In this document: in pieces, positions 49,384 to 63,081 of the stretch
Layout: each line of letters begins with the position of its first letter
Position numbering within the stretch: the stretch's first letter is position 1
Origin: Stercorarius parasiticus
Lineage: Eukaryota > Chordata > Aves > Charadriiformes > Stercorariidae
Assembly (NCBI GenBank): GCA_013396915.1
Contig: VWZL01000808.1
Location: 124,001 to 188,000 of the forward strand
Direction of reading: 5' to 3'
DNA: 64,000 bases
Translations under genes and position numbers: made by a program
Notes under the pieces: model-generated
Told to the model about the DNA's origin: nothing
Seen by the model: only the letters and a program-made list of their open reading frames with translations
Database searches by the model: none

Positions 49384-52009
49384 TTGCCACTGCAGGCTTT
49401 GCGGTTTTTACTATATCTTGCAATACTTGGTGCTTGATTTCAAGATCAAGCTCTTGGAGACAAAATACTGTAAGAATTTCAAAATGTTTCTTGCAAGGAA
49501 GAGCTCAAAACTTGGCAAACCCCAGGTGTAACCTGTGGGCCCAAAGAGAACCATCTGTAACCTGCAGGACAGATAAAAGGAACCATAAACATAACCATGG
49601 TGACAGACCAGCAGTGTTGGTATTAGAGATGCTGCAGACTCCATTGCTCTTAGTACCATGCTTCTGGCTCAGATATTCTCTAGAAGCAAAGTCACTGTCA
49701 CTGGTATAACACAAAAAGCCAGCTTTGCCTGGTCACCAACATCAAGACCAAGGCAGGGAGACCCAAGCACCTTTCATTCGCTTTTTAGACACTGTGCACG
49801 GGCACCATCCACATGCTTACAGACATACCAAATCAGTCTCTCTGAGTTCTTGTGAAATATGGACTTCTGCAAGAGGGAAGAGGAACAATAGAGGCCATTG
49901 CTCTGCTCTGCACGTTCAGTGGATTGCGTCTTTGAAAAAGATAAATTTATTTGCTGAAGGTTTTCCCATCATCTTGGGACTAAAAGAGCTCCATTCTTGT
50001 GTTTGTAAGCAGGCACACCACCAGTTATTGTTAAAAGTAATGTATTTGCCCTGAAACCTTACAGCTCAGTCTGTTCTAATGAATCTAACAGTCATAATAA
50101 TGAAAGCTTCCACTTCTGTCATAGCAGATGAAGAAGGAGAAATGCTGATACTATGAGGAAAAGGTTTATCAATATACATCTGACACCACACATTTATAAA
50201 CAATACAGATAATACTAGCAGGCATTCAAATGCCCTAACTGTGTCAATCTGTGTTAATTAGAGCTACAAACAGTTAGCAGGGGAGGTCTGTTCCACAGCA
50301 TCTGATGTTTATGCATGTTTTGGGGGCTATTTTTAAAAAGCTGAAGGCAGAGTAAGATTATTTCAGGAACATTTCAGTGTGCTGTTTCTCACAGAGCCTA
50401 AGTGATTAGTGCTGAGGGTAATTTGTGTGGAGGTGTTTATCACCTTCGTGCTAGTATTTTTTTACTACTGTATTTCTATTAATTCAGCAGTTTGATACCC
50501 AGCTGACATGCTGAGGGCTGAAACAATGGAAAAGCAGATAGAATACTATAAATAAAGACCAGCTCAGAGTGGGGGCATTTGACTGACACTGTGAATCTAC
50601 TCTCACTGAGAAAGGATGGCTTTTCTGACTGATCTCTGGAAAAACAACAGCAGACAGCTACATTAAAACAAGTTGAACCAAGCATACAAAAAAATAAGTT
50701 AAATTTCTACAAGTTATTCAAGGCCATGTATTTAATAACTGGGTCTGGGAGGAATGGAAAATTTGAGATTCAGAATGCTACATCATGCCATATTTTCTTC
50801 CTATAGCTTTCAAATGTCATGAGTATGATTTAGTGAGTTATATAATTGAAGATCGGTAGTTCTCTCTGTACAGTAATAGACTAGGAATCCAGTTTGTGTC
50901 TAAATATCAAGAAACGTGCATCCTATTTGGAAGAAGAATCCTGTGTAAATTTTTGCTGGAGTGATCCCAAATACTTCCTCATTTATGGGGAAAAGAGAGT
51001 AGCTAGTATGAAATACAGAATAGCCTAAAAATTAGGCCTCTAACTTGAGGGAATTATATTAAATTTTACAATAGCCTTCCATGAATCAAGATCCATTTTA
51101 AGCACTCCTCAGAGTTAACGGTAACCATATTAATCAACATGTTTTAATTCATTGTGAAGATGATTACAATAAACCTTTCAGACTCATGTCAAAATACCCT
51201 ATTCAGATGAAGCCCTTTAAGGAGCTGAAATACACAAGAGAAGTTAACATTTGGATCACAGAAAAAAAAAAAAAAGCCACAAAACAAACACAGCATCCCA
51301 ATGCAGTTCTCAGAGGCACTCTGAAAATTAGCTCCATTATTAGCAATAAGAGATATCTCTTTTAGAAAGCTGGGCTCTATGGAGTGCAGATCCAATTACC
51401 ATAAGCATTATACTTTGATGTTATAACTCATTGCTTCACACCACCTGATCACAAAATCTCACGTAAGGTGGACCCAGCCTTCATTCTAGCCATAGCAGTA
51501 TAAACTGAATTGTTTAACTAATGCTGACTTTCTGGTCACATTTCTGGATTATACTGCAGACCATACAGTTTTAGAAACTGTGAATACGTTGCTCAAATTT
51601 TGGTTTATGCATAAAGCAAAAGCCTTTCATTCATTCCGAGGTTAATTTATCACACATGCTGGCATATTCCACTTCTGCGTTTGCTCATACAAGAGATCTG
51701 GCATCTCTGAATCTGTGTGCAAACAGATCTCTATAGAGCAGAGAGTTCCTCAGAAACAATACCGGAGCTGATTACCAGATGGGGCTGCAACTTCCTGACA
51801 TGCTTAAAAGAAAGATTAGCAAGACATTTATTGCAACAAAACACTGTTATGTACTTTGTAAAAAAAGAACTGTGATTAGGAGAGATTTCTTGTGACTGGG
51901 GAATTAAAAGTGAAGGAAAATAAAGGCTCCAGGATCTTTTAGTATAAAAATATTACCTTTAAAAATAGTTTAGATGAGCTTGCCTATCCTGAATAAACAG
52001 AGACTTGAG

Positions 52010-52340
52010 GGTAATTTTTGTCATTTTAAATAAATATTTTACAACAGAAATTAAAAATATTTTTATTTTCTAAGTGTCCTGCCCTGGCAATTTATTTTTC
52101 TAATTCACTAAATTAAAATAGAGAATAGGTCAAATTATCAAAAACTAATTTGTAGTGCAGAGATCACAGTGAGTAATCTCATTTAATGAAGCTGTAATCA
52201 ATGCCTGAGCGACTCCATTATTAGTATCATTATGTTATTTATTTATACTCTGTATTGCTAAACTCTTCACCATAAACAGTCTTCAACGGCAAAATTTGCA
52301 TAAATTGAAACGTGTATTACTCCAGAGTTTTGTAAACAAC
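52010..52340. other. Candidate conserved noncoding element
   Basis: A very AT-rich but non-periodic block with TAAT, TTTAATGA and TGTAATCAATG words (52177-52203), which are typical homeodomain or cofactor sites. No transposon or simple repeat is recognised in it. Conservation is a guess from texture. Confidence 0.22.
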
Positions 52341-55300
52341 CTCTTGTACAAGTGAAGTAGCTCTCATGCAAGACACAACACGAGATCTAGAAGGTCAAGA
52401 CAAGACATTGGTTTAAGTCAGCCTACCCGAGAAGATGTCAGTTTTGCCTTTTAACAACAAAAGCAGGTAAATGGGCAGAAATGGTTGCGATGGGAGCTCA
52501 TGCTTGCTAGTGGTAATTATGGCAGCTTTCCTCAGGAGCATCTCTGCCTGGACCCATTTCATATTGGCTATGAAACCATATGATACAGTCAGCCTACTCT
52601 CCCTTTAGAAGGGATGCCACTTGTGAACAGCAGGATCTTTTTGGCTGAAATAGTCCCCCTAAAACTCCACAGAAAGCAACACAGGAAATTTCAATGTGAG
52701 CAGTTAAATTCAAAAAAATTACTAAACAACTGAGGTGGTGTCAGTGTCCCTACTGCCACCCACTGAAACGACTCTCATTTTTGCACGCCTGCTACGGCAC
52801 ATAGGCAGTAGCTTGAAATGTTCACCTAGGACACTAGCACAGTCACTTAGACAATTAATTAATTTCTCAGATGTTAAATAAGTGGTGGCATCTCAGTGCA
52901 CTAAGAAAACACGTGGTTTCCTAAACTGACTTTTTTCCTAGTAGCAGGAAGGGAGCAGCTTTGTCACTATTGTTCACCAAGTACTCACAACACTAGTTCC
53001 ACCCAGTAGCACCTGTAAGGACTTGGGACAGTGACACCCAGAATGCCTCAAGACCCAAGATCTAGCACTAGCAACAAAATACAAAGACAAGGGACATAAA
53101 AGTTGCTTTGTGACAAAACCTCTAGAACCACTGCTTCTGACAGACATAGAACTCAAAGCATTTCCAGTCGCTTGTAAACCCCTAAAACTCCCCCTTTACC
53201 AAGTCAGAATAGATATAGTAAAGTTTGTTTTATATATGAAAACAGATCATTTTTTATTTTATTGAAAGAAAAAACAAACTGCTCTCATTAGCTTTGTTAT
53301 TCACTAAGTATTCAATAAGCTGGTCAAGGCCTAAAAAAGGCATAGCAGTCCTACGGGTCTATGGAAAAGTAATTAAATGTCTTCCTCAATTAACCTCAGG
53401 CACAAGAGGTAATGCTTATTTCATGAAACTCAGTTTACCTGGTGATACAGGGGCAAAGCAATATTTCATAATATCCAAAAAGAAGATCTCATCATTATTC
53501 CAGTATCAGAAGCTATATCCTGTCTAGTGATACAAAAATTAAATGTTATCCTAAAGATATGTGCTTCTTAATATCACTGGTCTCTGTCTAGACGAACATT
53601 AAACAAAGGCTAACAAGATATGGAAAGCTATTAAAAAGCCAGATTCCCTATGCAGCACTGGAATAAATTAGCTGGTTTCAGCTAAAGAATGTCACACGGA
53701 TATCAGAGAGAAACAAATGTACAGACTGAATTTCACTTATGAAGGAGTATTAAAAAAAAAAAAATCAACTTCCATTGCTGCCTAGAAGTAACTTAAAGTA
53801 ATTGCCTTTACTTGTACAACTGTATGACCACAAAGCTTTATGAGAGTGCACACAATCAGCACGTTTTGAACTTATAACAGTGATGCCTTTATAAATTCAC
53901 AATGTAAAGTTTGGATACCTATCACCATAAGATCCCTTGTTGCTACAGAATTAAATCTGCAAGGTGATTATCTAGTTATGCAGTCTGGGGCCTATACATG
54001 ATGTTTATGCACAGGCCACTGAGACACGTTCTGACTCCCTCAGATTCAGATGAGAAGAATTAATTATAGATGGAAAATGAAGTCTTTAAAATTGAAGCAG
54101 AAAGTCAGCTCTTCTACTGGCATGGAAGAGCTCAGCTCTGGTGACAGGTTAGCTGCCTCCAGTTAAGCAACCTTTCAAGTCCACATAAGAATGACAAATC
54201 TGAAAGTAGGGTGGGAAAAAACAGCTCTCCTTTCCTTCCAACCAGGCAATGCTATAGGTAAATGTGTTCATTTGTGTGATAGAAAATTACATATGTATTT
54301 ACTTTGAAATTACTGCTAGTGTTATATGGCATAATCCAATTATAGTTTACATCAACCACTTTCTTTTTCCATTTTCTATGTGGAAAGAAGCAAACCGTGA
54401 TGACAAGATCTAGGTCTGGACTAGTGGAGATACTTTAGAAAATCCTATTTTATTTATGAACAACCATTAGTTTCTATGTGATACATCTAAAGCAGAGATT
54501 AATTCCTTAGAGCTTTGACTTGATATACACTGCCAGCCCTGTTTTTCTAAACACATGACATGCATGCATATTCTGTAGCTTGTCTTCTCTCAGGTACTTC
54601 ACACCCATAAGCAATCCAGCGTAGGAAGATTTATCACGTGTCTCATCCATGCAGTACTGCTTTATGCTATGTCGAAGGGGTAAGAGATAATATGAAAGTG
54701 GTCAGCATTGCCTGTAGGCAGTGGGTTGTTCTCTGCCAAGAGAAGTTTCCCCAAGTTATTGATGGCAGTTGTACCTTATGGGAACAGCGTCAAGATGGAT
54801 GGAAAAGTACCTTAGCTAATTTAGCCAAACTGAAAATGAAGACAGTGGGCATGACAGTAAATGATCAGATGACACTACTGGGACATCCATCCAGCTGCCA
54901 TGATCATTACAAACAAGCACTTTATGGCAAAACTTCGTATCAGAAAGTTCCTTTCTAAGAAAATAGAACACAATTTCTCAGCGGTTGGCTTAGAAAAAAA
55001 AAAAAAAATAGGCATTCAATAGCCCAATTTTGTTACCAGAGCTATTCTTTATCCTCCAGAGTCTTCTACCACACCCCTAATTATATGATAGTTTACTCAA
55101 AGGAAGATGACTGCAGAGGATGGAGCATGGAAGTTTACTACAGCTGATGATTGTCACAGAAAAGCAAAAGCAGAGCCAAAAAAAACCCCAAATCGAACTG
55201 GAATCTGGTTTTGTAAGGAAAAGCTGTTTCTTTTAAGAGGTGTGGAACTGCTTTGCACCTGCTGTTCTGCATGGAAATTGCACTCCTGTAAATTGACAGA

Positions 55301-55603
55301 ACTATTATACAAATTAAGCCTACTTAATGCAATATTGTTGTATACTTTGTATCTATTGATGTCAGTAACCATAATTGGCCCAAACACATTGCAGTCAAAT
55401 GTTAACCTAGTGCAGTAGAAAATTAGTTTTAAATCACATTATTATAACAGATGATGTTCAAAACAAATGCAGTGGTGAATAAGCGCCCTCTTAAGGGCAT
55501 TTGGTACAAGTAACATTCCTTCAATGCACTTACATAATTTTTAAGTTCAATACTGAATATTTCCCACAGCTAAAATGGCAACTTCTAACATTTCCCCCTT
55601 CCC

Positions 55604-55640
55604 AATATTTCAAAAGTGCTGTGAAAAGTTTTGAAATATT
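55604..55640. repeat. Perfect 12-bp-arm hairpin
   Basis: AATATTTCAAAA (55604-55615) and TTTTGAAATATT (55629-55640) are exact complements around 13 bases. The arms are AT-rich and short, below the size of typical precursor hairpins or MITEs. Confidence 0.85.
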
Positions 55641-55983
55641 AGCTAGAGTTCCAATCACTTCTATTTCTAAACAAAATCACCGGTCACCGAGAGTACTGAG
55701 CTGGCAAGAAGTTATACAACAATATTCATTCCAGTGTATGATACACACCTGTTCCATTCCTCGAACAGTAATTAATACCAGGATGTTTTCATTTACCTGA
55801 GGTAGGGGGGAATAAGTAGAGGGAGAATAAACTAATAGATTTAGCCTTTGGCTGCAGTAAGCCAAAATAAAAATAAGAATTCTTCTTAATTACTCATATC
55901 GCAGACATTGCTATATTTTCCTGATCACATGAATACACCCTAGATTGAGAGGAAGAGAAAAATTCAAAGTGCCATTTTGAATC

Positions 55984-56082
55984 AATAATAATCAACATAA
56001 ATAATATATATAATAATAATATATATAACATATGATAATATATAAATAATATAATAATAATCAATATAACTAATCAATATAA
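55984..56082. repeat. (ATA/AT)n simple-repeat tract
   Basis: Nearly 100 bases of mixed ATA and AT units with occasional C, including several 'ATCAATAT/ATCAACAT' interruptions. Likely length-polymorphic. Confidence 0.9.
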
Positions 56083-59000
56083 AAGAAGCATGAAATTGCC
56101 TTCAGAAACCATCGTAAGAGACCTATAGGTAAAGGCCTACATGCTGTTCCAGAAAAGGCTTGGCCATGCCACTTGGGATCCTTTGGGAGAGCTCCCACAA
56201 ATTTAGGATGCTGTGACAGTGAGCCAGAACAGTAACCTCACTTTTTCCCTGACACACGGTTATTGTCGAACTCCTTGCAGAAAGCAGGTTTACCAGAAGC
56301 TGAAGCTTGCTCAGAATGGTCTGTAACACAATCTTTGCCATTTAAGAGCTCCGATATAATCAGAGTGACAATTTCAGGCTCCACACACAATTTGGATAAG
56401 TTATTCAACTTCTCTCCTTCAACAGGATATCCTAATGGTCATTTTCACATCTTAGGTCAGTGAAGCTAGCATCTCAACATAAAACAGATGTGTCCTTGCT
56501 TACAACAATGCTTCAGGGAACATAGGATACTGACAGATTTTGTTTATACACATATTTATACGCATTCAGCTGTAAAACTAACTCAAAACAAAGTAACTTC
56601 TTAAGAGTTTTCCACCTAGCAGGCCCCAAAATCCACGTTAAGTCTATACTTCAAACCTGTTCATCAGGTCAGCTAACGTTATGGGGGCATCAAGGATTTG
56701 CTTAGGCATTGTTCTCATATAGCTTAAGTAGGGCCAAAATGAGCAAATGAAAGCATTTATTTCTGGTAGGAGACACCTATAAACTGCTGAACACAGGAAA
56801 ATTTTCCTCCCAACTTTGCCTCTTTGGCTGCAGGCAAACCAAATGGTAATACCAGTTGATCCCCATGAAGGCAGCAGTAAGGCAGTAGTTTGTTTTGGTA
56901 GGTTTCCCCCCCGCCCCCCCCTCTTATTTTCAACAGACTGGGTCTTTCTGTTCCTTTTAGCATGTTTCCTTAAACATAGCCTGATGAAGAGACTTTCTAC
57001 TTTCAGAGTAGCTATAGCAGTCATTGCTTCAGCAGGTAGACCAGCCTATAAGGAAACATATTTCAGGAACTCCAAGTTTGAAGAAAGTCTGCTGTTGAAC
57101 ACCACACCCTCATATATCCTCTCCTATAGTCTTATATTTTAGATATTTCTGATGGAGGAAACTCTAATGTTTCTCAAAAGAAATTGATCTAGAAGCATTT
57201 GCTTTGGACATTTATAGACAAAAGCTTGCTTTTAGAGTGTTCTTTCCAACGATGTGCAGCAGCAGCCAGTAGAGAGAGAAGCAGTCCTAGGAAAAAACAT
57301 TACCAGCTACAGCCAAAAGAGAGGTGACCCTGTAATCCTTTCCTAACTTGCTTTTGGAAGGGATTACTTGCAAATTGCCTTTGCTTTTATAGAAAGCACA
57401 AGAGGAGGAGGGTGGGGTGTCAGAAGAAGAACCCGAAAGGAGTCTATTTCACAGCTGACAATAAAGTAATGTAGTAAAGTGATACAATGTAGGAGAAAGA
57501 GGTCTCTTGCCCCTTTTCTGATGTCTTTTTAAGACTAGGGTAGGGTGCATCAGTTGCACTGACTGCACAACATTATACTTTCAAATCAACACTCTTGGCA
57601 TTCCACTGTTTCAGTGGGCCAAGCAGGGAAATAACTAAAATATTGCTCCCATTTTTCACTGCAGAAGTCTTTTAAGAAGAGACCCAGCATCAAATGAAGG
57701 CTAGTACACGAGCACAAAATTCCCAAGCCACATGCCCGGCCATACACTGCCACAGCCACACACATCACCTCCCATTGTCGGCTGCCTGCAACTCCTCGGA
57801 CGCCGCATACTGGGTAAGCCTTTGCTAAGCATGTTAAGCAAACAGCTTTAATTTCTTTGATAAATTATTTTTCTTAGGAACATACCTGTTTTAGGAACCC
57901 ATGGTTATAAGATGAGTAATCATCAACAATGACACTACAGCAGAAACGGATGTTTTACAGCTTTAAACTACTAGGTTATAGAATCACTGTGGAAATACTA
58001 GAAGTTATCCTCCCACAGCTGTTTTTATTTGTAAGAATAAATGTTACTCCAAACAGCCTTTGAACAATTGTCCTACTTTAGCATAGCCAGTCATCACAGG
58101 ATGTATTCACGATGCAGTATGTAATCAACCAGCAAGGTGATATGGTATTGCCATTGCTAGTAACAGTCCATAAGCTTTGTACTAAGTTTGCAGGGCCTCA
58201 GGGCTGCAACTTCTCAGGCTTGCTATATCTGAACTTATCTTGACCTGCCTGCAAATCAGTTTTAGCTTCATTTAGCTGTAACAGGAATTTTTCTAAATGA
58301 CTAGGTATCTATGGCTAATTCGTTTTACTTCTGTTTATCTTTGTATGGCACCACCATGGTTCTGACTAACAATGTGGTGCAGAGAAATGCAGCCTGATAT
58401 GACATCAGAGGCCTGAGGAAATGTAGACACGTGATGCAGTATAGAAGTACAGGCACGGAATGCTTAGAGATGGGGCACAGGCATAGCACTTGGAACTCCA
58501 CAGCTATGAACAACTCACCAGTGGTCAGTTAAGGAAATGCAGAATGAACCTGGAAAAAACTTGGTTTAGGACTAATGAAGGGAACAAAGAAATAGTATCC
58601 AAGGTGAGCAAAATGGCCATACATAGTAAATTTGAATGTAACATGGAGCTGCAGAACAAAGAAAAAGCAGACATGTACAACTACGTTACCAGACAGATAA
58701 AAAAGAACCCAAGTAGATCTTAGGATAAGGAAGAAACAACCATCAACAGGAGAAAAAAAAAAAAAATTCTTCCTGGTGAAGGACTCTAGATGCTAACAAC
58801 TCACTTCAACACCCCCCGCCAACATCAGAGTGAAACCACAGGTCATGGGACATCAAGGAGTGGAAGAGCCATGTCAGCATAGTTTGCAGTTTGGTAGTAG
58901 ACTGGTTTATGTACTCGAGATGTTATTATTCTACCACGTAAATATATCAAGACCAGGCTAAGGGGATTTCTAAAGCAGCACTGCATAGCACTGAGCAGCA

Positions 59001-60228
59001 CATACCCAAGCTAACATAGCACTTCAGCGGAGTACTTTGTCTAGTCCCACATCACACTGTAGTCCTGACCTGAGAGCTTAAATAATAAAGCAAGAAACTC
59101 CTTTAATTGACTATAACTGAAATAACTGCCCAGAAAGGCTTTGTCTAATGTTATTGTCCCAGATATACATCCTGAATTAATAATTTAAAAGTAAGTTGCT
59201 TTCCACCATTATCCCACAGTCATATGTGAGTTTTACTAGCAACAATTTTCTCTTTAGACTTGTACTTGGCTATTCCTAATTACATGCAAGGCTTTTTTTC
59301 CAGTCAGATTATACTCTCGCATATATGCAGGGCTCATCTTACTCAAGCTTCCCACAGTCTTGGTATAGTCCAGGAGAGAATCTGAAGAGGCGAGGGGGGG
59401 AGGGTGTGGAGAAGAGAGAGTCTGTCTTTGTCACAGCTCCCAGATTACAAGTGCTGTGGAAACACTAGTTTCATTTGCCATTATTCTCCCCAGTCTCTCA
59501 GGCTGGAAAACACAAGTTCATTACAAGTCTGTTCCAATTGTACTAACATAAATCATATTACATAATGTAAAAGCAGTATTAATTGGCGCATCTAGGACTC
59601 TACACACAATTTCTTTATTTGTTTCCCTGTGAAGAGCTTGAGCTGGAAATGTCTTCAGGAAGACGAAGATTGCTCTAGATTTCTTTATATGAAGAGAACT
59701 TTAAGAGCTAATTTTATCAAAAGTGTGCTCCTTCTGCCTTCACAAGATAAACCACCACAGTTTTGTTAAATGTCTCTTAGTAACAATAGATCTATTACCA
59801 CACAGTTATGTCCATTTCTCAGACAGGGACCAGCACATTTATTGCTTCCTCTTCTTTTGGGATCATGGATTAATTCCGATTAAGCATTGTTCTTCTCAAC
59901 AAGGCATTGTTGATAGCCTAAGTTTATCCTTTTTACAATTACACACGTAAGGAAAAGATGTTTAGGAGATGCAAGTGAGGAGACGAAAGGCAGCTGGAAA
60001 AGCAATAGGGGTGACTAATGGACAAATTCGCTTTGAATATATTCTCTGTGGAAACTAACTATTCCTGCTTAAATTTGCTTGATAAGATGACATTCTCTCT
60101 CACTCCCCCACACGCCGATTTGCATTTCACAGACACATCTGACCAACAGTAACTGAGAAATACTATTATAGACAGTAAATGTGCAAACCCGACCTTTTCT
60201 CTAATTGGATAATGCCTCCTAAGACATT

Positions 60229-60285
60229 CAGAGTCTGATTTTGTTCTCAGTTACAGGGATGTAAATCAGGATGAGTTTCTTCTGA
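60229..60285. repeat. Palindromic MITE-like amniote repeat fragment
   Basis: 'GAGTCTGATTTTGTTCTCAG' then 'TTACAGGGATGTAAATCAGG' closely follows the remembered amniote repeat 'gatctgattctgctctcagttacaccggtgtaaatcagg', the outer half of the same family as the copy at 43.3 kb. Confidence 0.5.
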
Positions 60286-61235
60286 GATCAAAAGAATTAT
60301 ATTCTTAGGCTTTATGCCTTCTGGTGGTCTATTACACAAAAGCACGCATGTCCTTTTGCCACAGACAGCTGAGACACTTGGCTGTCTGTAGCACGTTGCC
60401 ACTAGGATCCAAGACGAACCAGCCTCATTGATTAAGATAGAGGGCAAGATCCAACAGACACTGAAAGTAAAAACTGATTTGTCCAATTCCTGAATCACCA
60501 GCATGATAACTGGCATCTAAACTACAGCTTGGTCTTAGGTGACACGGCACACAACAACATTGCTTTGTAAGGAAACCCAATTCATGAGTATTTGCATTCT
60601 TCAGGCCAGCTTTTAAAAACTAGGTCCCAAAGGCAGTAGAAAATTAAAGGGCTTTTGTAAACGCATGGCAATTAGCCTCTAAGTCATCTGTACTTCTTAA
60701 CATGAAAGTTTATCTTTATAATCACTAGCTATAGAAATAAAACTAGCATGATAGTTTCAAACAAAATTCCCACAGTTTCTTTTGGGAGAAGGCTACCTTC
60801 TAGCTATAAAACTGACAGCCCACTAACAAGAGGCTTGGGAACAGCATGTAAGAATGTGAAAAAGCTCTCTTGCCAGAATTCAGAAGTTTTTATCTTCATC
60901 TCAGTTTTAACCTAGAAAAAAAAGTTTCTGAAAAAGTGTTCCAATTAATTTTAAGAAATCCACCAAAACAGCATTTTTGAGCCAACAGATGAACTCTGTT
61001 ATATAGGGAACCAATCTTCCTAGTTAGTCACAGGAAGTGTTGCAACAGTTACTTTTAATGAGTGGAAAATAAAAGACCGGGGGAGCAGACAAACCACTGA
61101 AAAAGTGAAGCATGGCTGAAATCGTGGTCCATAAACTTGTAGAAGAATAAACATCAAAGCGTTTTAGGGCATTAGCAAGTGAAGATGGATTCAATCAAAA
61201 GAATATTTACATATCAATAATATAGCTTGTTACTC

Positions 61236-61261
61236 ATTTATAGCCATCCATGGCTATAAAT
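61236..61261. repeat. Perfect 26-bp interrupted palindrome
   Basis: ATTTATAGCCAT (61236-61247) and ATGGCTATAAAT (61250-61261) are exact complements separated by CC. It is the longest exact short-spacer palindrome I found in the window and is not part of a recognised repeat. Confidence 0.9.
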
Positions 61262-63028
61262 TAATTTGCAATGCAACCAACTGGGACAGCTAATGAATGC
61301 CAATGAGTGACGAACACTGCTAATGACAGAACTGTATTGAATTGGTTTAAAAAAAAGCTTACTCTTTTTTAGTAAGTGCTTATTGTACACTATAAAGATA
61401 TTCTAATAGCACTGTGCAACTGGTAAAGAGACCAGTAAAGGGGGGGAAAACCCATCAGAGCAGGTTATGATCTTTGTATTTCCTTTTATACCAACAAGGA
61501 TTAGCTTAACCACCAAACAAACAAAAACAAACTTACAAAGTGTAGTTAAAGAGATGTGGAAACTGGCCAAAATCCACTACAGTCAGTTGCAGCTTGCTCG
61601 TATCTATTAAAAAAACCATCATAGTGTGAAGGAATTTTGCTGGTGGCATTTCAATACAGTAGGAGGCAGCCTAATGATGAGTGAAAGAACAACTCTCATC
61701 TTCCTTTCTACACTTTTCTGTCTTTCCGTATTTGTACATTTAATGTATCCAAGAGCATCTTAGCGAGGGTTTTTCCACTGACGTGTGATGGAGGAGAAAG
61801 CACAGCATACAAGGTGGCAGCGTAAAGTACAACGTATCTCAGTAGAGACAGACAGCTGGAGGATAGAGGAGCAAAAAAACCAACTGAGTAAACGATCAGG
61901 TGAAGAGCTTTACCATGCAAACACCTGAGTGTAAATACCTCAGAAAGCAAGTACACTGAGAATTATAAATACCACCAACATAAATCACCTTCCCATCTTC
62001 CCATAGCAATCATCCATGGATACTGAGCATTTGATAAATACAAGTTGAGAATATTTGCGCCAAATTTTGCCTTGAAGATTGCTGCTTCCATCTAAGGTCT
62101 GCAGAACAGCCCAGAATCCTACAGAGCACGAGGACAACAGCAGCATCACCTCTGAAAAAAACACTCAGTGACCACATTCCCAAGCCTCACTGGTACAGAA
62201 GAGCCTGAACCAATAACTGACCCTTTGGTCAGCTTTGAAGGCCATTTGATGGGAGGCAGTCCAGGAGACCAGGCTAAATCTCATCCCAAACAAGCCTGGC
62301 AAGCAGCACACAATGTAGACAGAGGTAGGGGCCCCAGCACCAGCTGTTTTCATCTATTGGTTCACTGCTAGTGCACCAAATTACTAGCATATATAGATAT
62401 AGCCTAAGAGCAACAGGCAAAGAAAATAAGCTCTCTTAGAGGGCTTCCCGCAGGTTGAAATTATACACAAAAGTCACATAGAAGCTGTTTATTGAGACCA
62501 GTGCTAGTAACAGCTTGCTAGCTGCAAAAGCCAGCGTAGATACTAAGAATTTTACAGCTCATGAAACCAAGAGCAAGTAAATATCTCCAGATACATTTGC
62601 TTATAGTAATAGCAATTTTTAATTCAACCAAACATCAACATGCCCTCCTTTCCCCTCCAAACCCCAACAGATGCATGAATGTATGCCTAGAACGCTAAGC
62701 TTGAAACAGTTCGCAACTGATGTGCAGTGAAGACAGCCCAATATTACCCTTTCACTAAGATTTATGTTAAGACTAATATCATAAAAATAACTATATTTAT
62801 GCATTATCAGAATGTAGTTGATACTTTTCATGTCATAGAGGCAGATATGGCACAAGACCCATTGTAGTAAACCGTTAGTAGAAAGATGAGGATTTCCAGT
62901 CATGACCCCCTGGGATTGTCACAACTGAAATGTTGTTTCAGAGAAATCTATCTTGAGGAACTTTCCCCAAACAAACAAAACAAAGCTAAAGGCACAACTC
63001 AGTATAAAGTGTTGCTAAGATGTGTAAA

Positions 63029-63081
63029 GTTTTAATCATGGTTTATTTCATATTTATGTTTTAATCATGGTTTATTTCATA
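63029..63081 (+). repeat. Two-copy tandem duplication, 29-bp unit
   Basis: A 24-bp word beginning GTTTTAATCATGG and ending TTTCATA occurs exactly at 63029-63052 and 63058-63081, separated by TTTAT. No mismatch between copies, so the duplication is recent or conserved. Confidence 0.92.

Larger units (their letters stand above)
42651..55600. other. Intergenic stretch without recognised genes
   Basis: Holds a MITE-like fragment (43298-43390), a composite CR1 fossil (46681-47300), a 14-bp direct repeat (49342-49383), and poly(A) runs near 48020, 51260, 53752 and 54993. An AT-rich block at about 52010-52340 could be conserved noncoding DNA. No exon was identified in either strand. Confidence 0.5.

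Noticed and set aside
54638..54958. 106-codon plus-strand open frame with no low complexity.
   Set aside because: No homology recognised and no splice or Kozak support; length is expected by chance.
58490..58723. Lys/Glu-rich open frame that could be a LINE-protein remnant.
   Set aside because: The similarity is too vague; the sequence around it shows no CR1 or other LINE blocks in order.
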